From Myxococcales bacterium (GTDB taxonomy: Bacteria > Pseudomonadota > Gammaproteobacteria > DSM-16500), in assembly GCA_903970525.1 (NCBI GenBank), contig CAJCIZ010000209.1:1-48637 (forward strand): a DNA stretch of 48,637 nucleotides, in the 5' to 3' direction. The stretch's first letter is position 1. Every line of letters starts with the position of its first letter. The notes beneath the pieces are model-generated. The model saw only the letters and a list, made by a program, of their open reading frames with translations, was not told the origin of the DNA and searched no databases. This document shows, piece after piece, positions 20,101-25,983 of the stretch. The position numbers and the translations under genes are program-made.

Positions 20101-20413
20101 TATTCTTTGCTATTTTACTTCCTAATTTTTTTGCCTCTTGAAAACATATTAACGCAAGTTGAAAATCATTTATTGTGATATAGAATTCACCTAATTCTTC
20201 TGTTGCTTCGAGCAGCAAATCTTTCACTATTTCTGCGCCACTTTTTGCTTCTTTTAATGCTTGCTGTAGAAAGTTAATAGATTCTTTATATAGACCAGCT
20301 GCTAGCCCAATCTTTCCATACTTACTCGCGGGTCGCGCATCCTCTAAGTACTTCTGACCTAACTGTAAAGGTGATTTGCCATCTTTTCCCTGTCTCGATG
20401 ATATATTCCCCAT
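17111..20413 (-). CDS. NACHT protein with N-terminal TPR/helical region and proline-rich tail (1100 aa)
   Basis: First gene of the NACHT operon. Residues 14-105 look TPR-like, 120-560 are helical (HEAT/ARM-like or unknown), and NACHT follows with Walker A GDAGSGKS (595-602), Walker B FVLILDAYDE (670-679) and VVISCRTE (about 706-713). The NACHT part is a distant relative of the two WD40 paralogues (shared IPFFISLP, IYLSNR, ISCR). After about 950 comes a Ser- then Pro-rich low-complexity tail with PPPIPPKP (1073-1080), an SH3-ligand pattern; no WD40 is present. The N-terminus MGNISS fits the eukaryotic N-myristoylation consensus. The ribosome-binding site is strong (AAGGAGGAG). It may be the signalling partner of the two WD40 proteins, which is speculation. 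Confidence 0.88.
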   Translation of the reverse strand: MGNISSRQGKDGKSPLQLGQKYLEDARPASKYGKIGLAAGLYKESINFLQQALKEAKSGAEIVKDLLLEATEELGEFYITINDFQLALICFQEAKKLGSKIAKNKIEQLTAEKFTQEEKSHISSNDIDDTVSLSKYLLATDKMTHEYRKQKSIAIDIVNEFAKEKGKDKAKIAEVVALAPLDEPEIIKSLVNAVVEAINQSTLFNVDAVEGLTQIISHCDSSLLSADDYVQIFRVLKSRFTAIHQQSDEFILKMVVSLSQLLDVMVDAHVKDLDRITEHEDLYDQLNDLSDHENPRIVYHSGKARQALVRVPNNESKFRSMFRRGKAFGEGVMDIKSAVTSFDPTQLFDAYLSFKEAFKFVSRRQEWYDALFYTQLCLDCGRFDSFEHFLMQTCFDQNEMFVLGLITQLEKFIPTAKTDIQNQAIRLLGSIFIAEEKHTKVLHFLITVLINFALCRDQGLREDARSLLARLPSQINDDKQRKILKNNVPDFTEMKLQAEEEKVIMQFSLFSRVKDKHLRESGIVPIVSPDATAAKKIQQLKAHVLEDKGISNELSIYVPAQGAYENNESAKFNLVQRVSEYINVDDPTTVLLLKGDAGSGKSTFNRFLERYLWQHYEPNTDAPIPFFISLPSLENPETHLVQEHLRDIANRYGVLFTDEEIMYLRSHHKFVLILDAYDEMNAIKGNAAVFRNIYLSNRLETLNAKVVISCRTEFFVNELNSNAERYFTPSPLDRVSNSHSMTVMNVVSFDETQLADYINQYLMLHPKAKWKDPAIYQQHIKNIRGMKELVKKPYLLNIAMDVMPSIVEKYLDLTQYSETQKITEAKLKDEFFANWFERGHKRLKDAAPDIEIFWRFSEDLGEVMLRQNVSFIERPSRSIIESIERMDPATKAKFVSDPFIRFYEKSNSQAWDACPLKYIGNNRWAFLHDSLREYFAVKRGNRRDLERHKASVNPAPLNVSSATSSSSSASSSAVVMSKFAIPRRTQGAASKSVTVVPTSQRMSVEKPSSPILPNNAVVQGSSPPSSLPPLHLMPSPIAPPVPVPIPLNPLIHVLPALPTTGVHLRHVASSASPPPIPPKPNNPDAEHHNNNTTLHGRRLN

Positions 20414-20468
20414 AATCTCCTCCTTTTAATCTGTATTTCTAATATACAGCAGCTAAAATTTAGAGCGG

Positions 20469-20497
20469 ATCATACTCTTATATAGAGTGAATGTGAA
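20469..20497 (-). promoter_or_regulatory. Sigma70-type promoter of the NACHT operon
   Basis: On the minus strand TTCACA (20497-20492) is followed after 17 bp by TATGAT (20474-20469). Five of six and five of six bases fit the consensus, with ideal spacing. It would give a leader of about 50 bases before the start at 20413, which has a strong ribosome-binding site. Confidence 0.5.
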
Positions 20498-20624
20498 TAG
20501 GTTGACTTCTTAATGGACATACAAGAAAAGAGCCTGCATTTAAATACAGTTTTATAAACTAAAATTAATAAAATAATCAATGTATGATATGTTTATAAAT
20601 TATATGTTATTTTATATTATTATA

Positions 20625-20692
20625 TTGAAAAATTATAAAGTATAGTTTATAATAGAATTACATACTACCAGGAAATATAAAATATACTTTAT
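20625..20692 (+). promoter_or_regulatory. hipA promoter with overlapping palindromic operator
   Basis: TTGAAA (20625-20630) and TATAAT (20648-20653), spaced 17 bp, form a good sigma70 promoter. A palindrome ATTATAAA-GTATAG-TTTATAAT covers 20632-20653, so its right arm includes the whole -10 element. A second perfect 10-bp inverted pair, ATAAAGTATA (20635-20644) and TATACTTTAT (20683-20692), spans the transcription start and reaches the hipA start codon. This fits autorepression by the HTH protein encoded downstream, in the manner known for HipB; binding itself is inferred. Confidence 0.6.
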
Positions 20693-21938
20693 GGCAACCA
20701 CACTTTGGGGCAAAATTTACTATAATGACACTTATGCTGGAATTCTGCAGCAAGAACCCAGTGGACGCTGTATATTTACATATGATACATCCTATCTAAG
20801 CTCCTCATCCCAGCCTATTGCTTTTACTTTTCCTCTACGCAAAGAACCATTCATATCAGAAGGAGATTTACATCCTTTTTTCGATAATTTAGGTGCTGAA
20901 GGTTGGCTTGAAAACGCTCAAGCCAAAGCTCTGAAATCCAGCAATAATAATCGCTTTGAGCGTCTACTCGGATTTGGCTATGACCTAGCAGGAGCAGTGT
21001 CCATCAGAGATCCTGAGCCACGCGCTCATATTCAGCTTGATCCTGTTGATGAAGTAACAAATGCAGCTTTGCGTGGTCGAGCCTCGCTTTCCGGAGTACA
21101 GCGTAAACTGCTAATCGTGAAAGAAGGCAATCAATACAGACCAACAAGAACAAATGAATTAAGTACTCATATCGCAAAACTACCCTCAGGCAACTTAACT
21201 GATATTATTGAAGTTGAATATCTCACTACACTTGCAGTAAAAAAATTATTACCGGAGGATTCAACTGTTGAGATGGAAATCGCGACAATTAACTCTATCA
21301 CTCAACCTGCTTTGGTAATAAAACGTTTTGATCGTATTATTTCAAATTCGAAAATCACCCGAGTTCATTTTGAAGAGTTTAATCAACTACTGGGACTTCA
21401 TTCGGGTGACGATAAATATAATGGATCTTATGAGATGCTAGGAAACTTTATTAACACAACTCCAGGATGCATACCTGCAGAAGCCGATCGTCTTTACAGA
21501 CGCATCTTAGCTTGCTTGATAGTTGGAAATACTGATGCGCATTTCAAAAATTTTGCTATGCTTCATACCAGAGACGGTCTGCGGCTAACACCTTCTTACG
21601 ATTTAGTCGCCGCTAATCGATATAGTCAATTTCATACAATTGCTTTAAGTATTGGTAGTGCAAGCAACTTGGACATTGGAAATCTTAAACCCAAGCATAT
21701 TATTGATCTGGGGCGTGGATTTGGCTTAAATGATAAAATTATTTTAGATGCCACAAATGAACTTAAGAGAAATTTAGCCGCAGCAAAACAGGCAATTTCT
21801 ACAGCTAAAATTGATTGCTCCTTAAAACTTCGCAGTAAATTAATTGATATAATGGAGAAACGATGGAACGGCAGTTTCGACTCAATTGGCCCGCTATTGT
21901 CGCAGAGGCAAAACAAAGGCGCAAAACACAAAACTTAA
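20691..21938 (+). CDS. hipA: HipA-family serine/threonine kinase toxin
   Basis: 415-residue HipA-like toxin, a family whose E. coli member phosphorylates glutamyl-tRNA synthetase and induces persistence. The N-terminal subdomain (about 1-105) is followed by SLSGVQRKL (Gly-rich loop region), IAKLPSGNL, the catalytic GNTDAHFKNFAM (about 278-289) and TPSYDLVAANRY (metal-binding D), all expected of an active kinase. It is divergent from the NACHT operon and has a palindromic promoter. Unusually, the presumed antitoxin gene lies downstream and overlaps it by 76 bp, whereas classical hipB precedes hipA. The target is not predictable. Confidence 0.9.
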   Translation: MATTLWGKIYYNDTYAGILQQEPSGRCIFTYDTSYLSSSSQPIAFTFPLRKEPFISEGDLHPFFDNLGAEGWLENAQAKALKSSNNNRFERLLGFGYDLAGAVSIRDPEPRAHIQLDPVDEVTNAALRGRASLSGVQRKLLIVKEGNQYRPTRTNELSTHIAKLPSGNLTDIIEVEYLTTLAVKKLLPEDSTVEMEIATINSITQPALVIKRFDRIISNSKITRVHFEEFNQLLGLHSGDDKYNGSYEMLGNFINTTPGCIPAEADRLYRRILACLIVGNTDAHFKNFAMLHTRDGLRLTPSYDLVAANRYSQFHTIALSIGSASNLDIGNLKPKHIIDLGRGFGLNDKIILDATNELKRNLAAAKQAISTAKIDCSLKLRSKLIDIMEKRWNGSFDSIGPLLSQRQNKGAKHKT

Positions 21939-22333
21939 CTCAACAGCGATTAGCGATGCTTGCTAATGTTAGCACACCTACGATATCGCGATTTGAGAGC
22001 GGCTCTAAGGATATTGAATTATCCTCAATTTTTAACATCTTAAAAACGCTAGGGATGGTAGATCAACGCAATTTAATTTTTCCAGAGACGCCCAATGCAC
22101 AATATGATAACAATCGAATGATAGTTGTTTTTTGGGGACAAGATGATTCTAAATCAATACGCTGCGCCATTACCACTGAAGCGCTAGAGGATCATTATAA
22201 AAGTAAAAGCAAAGATCCTATGAAAATTTTTTTAGAAAATCATTCAGCCATTGCACATGAAGCTGTAAGGAAGTATCTGAATAATCAATTTGAATCTGAT
22301 GATTATATTCTCATTAAAACTGAAGACCTATAG
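21863..22333 (+). CDS. HipB-like antitoxin: XRE helix-turn-helix fused to DUF1488-like domain
   Basis: 156 residues. The N-terminal half carries a Cro/CI-type helix-turn-helix (about 12-68) with NLTQQRLAMLANVSTPTISRFESG in the expected helix positions (only its pattern Q-x-x-L-A...T-I-S-R-x-E is given here as the signature). The C-terminal half (about 85-156) has IRCAITTEALEDHY, a block that resembles the DUF1488 family. The start at 21863 lies inside hipA and is supported by GGAG four bases upstream. It is most likely the antitoxin and autorepressor of the HipA kinase; the fused C-terminal domain is not part of E. coli HipB. Confidence 0.75.
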   Translation: MERQFRLNWPAIVAEAKQRRKTQNLTQQRLAMLANVSTPTISRFESGSKDIELSSIFNILKTLGMVDQRNLIFPETPNAQYDNNRMIVVFWGQDDSKSIRCAITTEALEDHYKSKSKDPMKIFLENHSAIAHEAVRKYLNNQFESDDYILIKTEDL

Positions 22334-22369
22334 TAGGTAACCTTGCTTGATCAAGAATCATGGGACTTT

Positions 22370-22396
22370 GTTGGGCTTCGCTGCGCTCAGCCCAAC
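22370..22396. terminator. Hairpin between convergent genes (GTTGGGCT / AGCCCAAC)
   Basis: An 8-bp perfect stem (22370-22377 and 22389-22396) with an 11-base GC-rich loop lies between hipB-like (+) and the 22405-23484 gene (-). It resembles the dispersed GTAGGTTGGGC palindromes seen in many bacterial genomes, so it may be a small repeat element that also serves as a bidirectional terminator. No clear U-tract follows. Confidence 0.45.
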
Positions 22397-22404
22397 CTAC
22401 ATCT

Positions 22405-23484
22405 TTACTTGTTAGTATTAGCTAGAGCATTTGATTCTAATTTAAGATTCAAATCTGAAGCCACTTGACTTGGCCATTCATTAACTTGAGCACGCTCAAA
22501 GTTCGTCACTTTGATAATTGATTTCTTCATCGTGGGTAGCGTTGATTTATCCAATTCAATTTTAAGATCATCACGCTTTCCTAAGGTTGCATAGATTGTT
22601 GCAAAATCATTGATAAATTTTGCGTAAGGCAAGCGACGCTGATCTACAGTTGTAGTATCTAACGTTTTCAGAAATGCATCAGCAACATCTGCGAGTGTTG
22701 ATGCCTGGGCTTGGCAAGCTTGATCCGTTCCGAAAATGGAAGTTTTCATTGTAGGATTGAGTTTAAGATATTGCTCTGCAACAGCCTTCAAAGATATCGC
22801 AGCATTTGTAATAGCAACCCACTGTGATACATCTTCAAATCCTTTCCATTCATAATATCTATTTTCATTGCGAGATTTGTTTTGACCTGACTGATAGGGT
22901 TCAAACCACGCAATATTATAAGCATAAGTTTCCATCTCGCTCATAATATCGCGTCTTGTCACCGTGCCTTTATAAGCTCGTTCTATAGAAAGCTCACCTT
23001 GGTTTTTGAGAGGCATATTAACTTTAACAATAGTCCCACGCTTTTTTGAATTTGCGTGTTCAAGTGCGGCTTCATAGGTGGAAAAGGCTTCAAACACGGG
23101 TTGATCGGCATCTCTTCTAGCAGCATTATAAACATATAACAATCTTGCTAATTCTCTTGCAGAAGTAAATCCGTCGTACTGAAGTAAATCATTTGAGTCA
23201 AAGTCAATATAAAGATATTGAATTTCGTTGGTGTAGTCTTCACTGTATTGATTTTTCAAACGGTATTCACGTAATTTTAATTGGATTTTTTCTTTTGGCA
23301 GATGCATGCGTCGATCTCCCATGACTTCCGTTTGGATGGGTTGATCAAAGTTATTTATTAGAGTTAATTCTCTCAATTCATTATCAACTTTCTCGTCACC
23401 CGTTACAAAACCATTTCTATAATGATTAGCAAGCGTTGCTGCAGATGCTTCGATTGCTACACGCGCTTCGCAACCATTTTCCAT
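22405..23484 (-). CDS. Uncharacterised protein (359 aa)
   Basis: I do not recognise this protein. It is 359 residues long, hydrophilic, rich in charged and aromatic residues, without a signal peptide or membrane helix. A central YNIAWFEPYQSGQNKSRNEN stretch and a helical C-terminal half are visible. It starts 3 bp after the stop of a smaller gene, so the two are almost certainly co-transcribed and perhaps act together. Both lie inside the island flanked by the hddC 3'-end copies and next to a toxin-antitoxin pair. It could be a phage-defence factor, a secreted effector or a cargo gene of unknown role. Confidence 0.65.
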   Translation of the reverse strand: MENGCEARVAIEASAATLANHYRNGFVTGDEKVDNELRELTLINNFDQPIQTEVMGDRRMHLPKEKIQLKLREYRLKNQYSEDYTNEIQYLYIDFDSNDLLQYDGFTSARELARLLYVYNAARRDADQPVFEAFSTYEAALEHANSKKRGTIVKVNMPLKNQGELSIERAYKGTVTRRDIMSEMETYAYNIAWFEPYQSGQNKSRNENRYYEWKGFEDVSQWVAITNAAISLKAVAEQYLKLNPTMKTSIFGTDQACQAQASTLADVADAFLKTLDTTTVDQRRLPYAKFINDFATIYATLGKRDDLKIELDKSTLPTMKKSIIKVTNFERAQVNEWPSQVASDLNLKLESNALANTNK

Positions 23485-23487
23485 ACT

Positions 23488-23817
23488 TTAATGAAATGCA
23501 AATTCTTCAAGTGCATCACTTGCATAGTTAATGTTGATGGGTGTTTTGAGATTTTGAATTAACACCTGCGCCGGTTCTTTTCCTGTGGCAGGGCACAAGG
23601 TTAATGTCATTTCACCTAAATTCGCTAATCGCTGAATTGCTATATTTTCTTTATCAATAGTGCTTGAGAAATGTGGCGTCAATTTGACTGAAACTTTATT
23701 ATCATTTATTTTTGCAGTTTCAGCATTTACCTCGACTCTTTGAAATTTGGGAGTCGTGATTGTAATTTTTGTCAGTAAGTGTTTTTTGTTTGGGTCATTA
23801 TCTAAGAAACTAAACAT
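23488..23817 (-). CDS. Uncharacterised small protein (109 aa)
   Basis: Unrecognised 109-residue protein, predicted mostly beta-strand from its alternating pattern (KITITTPKFQRVEVNAETAK and following). It has a single CPATGKEPAQ loop and no signal peptide or membrane segment. It is the upstream member of a two-gene unit with the 359-residue protein, separated by only 3 bp. The ribosome-binding site is weak (AAGG about 10 bases before the ATG). It has no neighbour that reveals a function, and no homology is claimed. Confidence 0.6.
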   Translation of the reverse strand: MFSFLDNDPNKKHLLTKITITTPKFQRVEVNAETAKINDNKVSVKLTPHFSSTIDKENIAIQRLANLGEMTLTLCPATGKEPAQVLIQNLKTPININYASDALEEFAFH

Positions 23818-23931
23818 GGCTTTATTACCTTAGGATTATTGATATTAGCGAATCTTATCTTACTGACCTTAAGACAAGATTAAATACAATTTATTCTCGC
23901 GTAACTTAATGATTATACAAAGAATAATATT

Positions 23932-23961
23932 TTGACACCCCTATCTATCCCTATTTTTAAT
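23932..23961 (+). promoter_or_regulatory. Possible promoter for gmhA at the right border of the island
   Basis: TTGACA (23932-23937) matches the -35 consensus and is followed after 18 bp by TTTAAT (23956-23961). It lies just before the hddC remnant and would drive gmhA-gmhB-transaldolase-gmd, which the island cut off from the operon starting at 1846. Confidence 0.45.
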
Positions 23962-23963
23962 AC

Positions 23964-24059
23964 ATGATACTAGTCAAGGTTACTTCCGAACAGTTTTATG
24001 AGGCAGGATCATTTGCCGGAATTGCTCTCCTAGGGTATTATCTATCCCTTTGCGGTTAG
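23964..24059 (+). pseudogene. Decayed copy of the hddC 3' end
   Basis: The bases translate to 31 codons whose last 24 read SEQFYEAGSFAGIALLGYYL then SLCG and a stop. The end of intact hddC (8032-8103) reads SERFYEVGSFAGMSDLGHYL then TLCR. I count 16 of 24 identical residues and 58 of 75 identical bases. Only the tail of the gene is present, and its stop lies 12 bp before gmhA. The ancestral order was therefore probably hddC directly followed by gmhA, and the 15.9 kb between the two copies is an insertion. Confidence 0.75.
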
Positions 24060-24071
24060 TATAGGATCAGC

Positions 24072-24668
24072 ATGGATTTCATTAAGCAATACCTCTCTGA
24101 GGCTAAGCAAGTCATCGATCAACTGAATGTGCATCACATCGAAGAGATTGTTGATTTATTAGTCAAAACGCGCGCCAGCACTGGCCGTTTGTTTATTTTA
24201 GGGGTAGGCGGTAGCGCCGGGAATGCCTCTCATGCTGTGAATGATTTCCGTAAAATTGTCGGCATAGAAGCTTATACACCTACCGATAATGTGTCTGAAT
24301 TGACGGCACGTACGAATGATGATGGCTGGGCCTCTGTCTTTGCGAAATGGCTAGAAGTCAGCCGATTAAAAGCAAATGACTTACTGCTGATTTTTTCAGT
24401 CGGTGGCGGCAACCTTGAAAAAAATGTCAGCCCTAATTTAGTGGCTGCCTTAGAATACGCAAAAAAAATCGGTACGAAAGTGGCAGGCATTGTTGGCCGT
24501 GATGGCGGTTATACCGCACAAGTTGCAGATGCATGTGTGATTGTTCCAACACCCAACCCTGAAAACACCACGCCACATGCGGAAGCGTTTCAAGCTGTGA
24601 TTTGGCATTGTTTGGTTTCACATCCAAAATTAAAAGCCGCACAGACAAAATGGGAATCGGTAAGATAA
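24072..24668 (+). CDS. gmhA: Sedoheptulose-7-phosphate isomerase (SIS domain)
   Basis: 198-residue SIS-domain phosphosugar isomerase that converts sedoheptulose 7-phosphate to D-glycero-D-manno-heptose 7-phosphate, the first step of heptose synthesis. The phosphate-binding GVGGSAGNASHAVNDFRK (about residues 43-60), SELTARTNDDGWASVF and FSVGGGNLEKNVSPN are typical of GmhA. An AGGA ribosome-binding site precedes the ATG. gmhB follows after one stop codon. The gene now begins the second half of the heptose cluster, beyond the NACHT island. Confidence 0.92.
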   Translation: MDFIKQYLSEAKQVIDQLNVHHIEEIVDLLVKTRASTGRLFILGVGGSAGNASHAVNDFRKIVGIEAYTPTDNVSELTARTNDDGWASVFAKWLEVSRLKANDLLLIFSVGGGNLEKNVSPNLVAALEYAKKIGTKVAGIVGRDGGYTAQVADACVIVPTPNPENTTPHAEAFQAVIWHCLVSHPKLKAAQTKWESVR

Positions 24669-25214
24669 ATGAAACAACGTGCAATTTTTCTAGATCGTGA
24701 TGGTGTTTTAAATCATGCCATTATCAAAAATGGCAAGCCTTTTGCTCCACTCACGCTCGATGAATTGAGTATCCCGGACGATGCGTTTGCAGCATTGTCA
24801 CGCTTAAAAGTAGCGGGATTTCTTTTAATCGGGGCGACAAATCAACCCGATGTTGCACGTGGTACGACAACGCGCGAAACCATTGAAGCCATTAATGCGC
24901 GCATGATGGAAGTGTTACCGCTGGATGAAATAAGAGTTTGTTTTCACGATGACAGTCACCAATGCTTATGTCGAAAACCTTTGCCGGGTTTACTCACACA
25001 AGCAGCGGCTGATTTTAAAATTGATTTGAATAACAGTGTCATGATTGGTGACCGTTGGAAAGATATCGATGCAGGTCAGCGCGCTGGCTGCCAAACGATA
25101 TTGTTACGCCAAGATTACCAAGAAGAAGATACGACTAAAACTGCTAGCTATACTGCGTCTTCGTTAACAGATGCAACAAACTGGATTCTAACGACTTTAA
25201 TTGAAAAAAGGTGA
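24669..25214 (+). CDS. gmhB: D-glycero-D-manno-heptose-1,7-bisphosphate 7-phosphatase (HAD)
   Basis: 181-residue HAD-superfamily phosphatase of the histidinol-phosphatase/GmhB group. Motif I is FLDRDGVLN (residues 6-14), the TNQPDVARG motif II follows at about 55-63, and the zinc-binding loop shows C-x-H-...-C-x-C (CFHDDSHQCLCRKP). Motif III/IV is MIGDRWKDIDAGQRAG. It removes the 7-phosphate after HddA has made the bisphosphate, giving heptose 1-phosphate for HddC. It abuts gmhA and is 3 bp from the next gene. Confidence 0.92.
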   Translation: MKQRAIFLDRDGVLNHAIIKNGKPFAPLTLDELSIPDDAFAALSRLKVAGFLLIGATNQPDVARGTTTRETIEAINARMMEVLPLDEIRVCFHDDSHQCLCRKPLPGLLTQAAADFKIDLNNSVMIGDRWKDIDAGQRAGCQTILLRQDYQEEDTTKTASYTASSLTDATNWILTTLIEKR

Positions 25215-25216
25215 TA

Positions 25217-25951
25217 ATGATGAAACCTGTAAAAGACTTGAAAGTAAAAATATTTGCTGACGGCGCTAACAAAAATGACATGTTAAGCCTGTATAAGAAT
25301 CCTTCTATTACCGGTTTCACAACCAACCCTTCTCTCATGCGCAAAGCTGGCGTCACCGATTATGAAGCTTTCGCAAAAGAAATTTTATCTGTTATCAAAG
25401 ATTATCCGATTTCATTCGAAGTTTTCTCTGATGATTTTTCTGAAATGTATCAACAAGCATTGAAAATCGCGAGCTGGGGAAAAAATGTTTACGTTAAAAT
25501 TCCCGTGAGCAATTCGAAAGGCGAATCTGCTTTAGGTTTAGTAAAAAAACTGGCTGATGCTGGCGTTAAACAAAACGTTACTGCATTGATGACATTGGAT
25601 CAAGTACGCGATGTCACAGCCGCTTTAGCAACAGGCCCTTCTTCCTATGTCTCTGTATTCGCTGGTCGTATTGCTGACACAGGCCGTGATCCTATGGGCA
25701 TCATGACAGCTTCTGTTGAAATGCTACGCCCCTACCCTCAGCTTGAATTAATTTGGGCAAGCCCACGCGAACTGTTAAATGTAATGCAAGCAGACAGCAT
25801 TGGTTGTCACATCATTACAGTGACCAATGACATCATTAGCAAACTGAGCATTGTCGGAAAAGACTTGCATGAATTTTCTTTAGAAACCGTACAAACATTT
25901 AGAGACGATGCAGTCAAAGCGGGATTTAGCTTAGAAACAGAGATTGCATAA
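25217..25951 (+). CDS. Transaldolase-family protein
   Basis: About 244 residues, close to the short transaldolase/fructose-6-phosphate aldolase type rather than the 316-residue E. coli TalB. The GFTTNPSLMRKAG segment, the Schiff-base lysine in NVYVKIPVSN (about residue 92), and SVFAGRIADTGRDP mark the family. It probably supplies sedoheptulose 7-phosphate or a related sugar phosphate to the GmhA step, an inference from its place between gmhB and the dehydratase gene. ATG codons at 25217 and 25220 are both possible starts; GGTGA lies just before. Short-type enzymes have mixed activities, so the exact reaction is open. Confidence 0.85.
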   Translation: MMKPVKDLKVKIFADGANKNDMLSLYKNPSITGFTTNPSLMRKAGVTDYEAFAKEILSVIKDYPISFEVFSDDFSEMYQQALKIASWGKNVYVKIPVSNSKGESALGLVKKLADAGVKQNVTALMTLDQVRDVTAALATGPSSYVSVFAGRIADTGRDPMGIMTASVEMLRPYPQLELIWASPRELLNVMQADSIGCHIITVTNDIISKLSIVGKDLHEFSLETVQTFRDDAVKAGFSLETEIA

Positions 25952-25983
25952 AACAAATTTTTTAATATTAAATGGTGAGATCA

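Noticed and set aside
20414-20690. Possible PmrA-type box upstream of the NACHT operon (CTTAATGGA on the plus strand)
   Set aside because: Only one poor half-site is present and no second copy stands at the 11-bp spacing.
8105-23960. Prophage or transposon as carrier of the island
   Set aside because: No integrase, transposase, terminal inverted repeats or phage structural genes are seen; only the copied hddC 3' end marks the borders.
23964-24059. A real 31-codon gene before gmhA
   Set aside because: Its similarity to the hddC 3' end explains it as a remnant, and an independent function is not supported.
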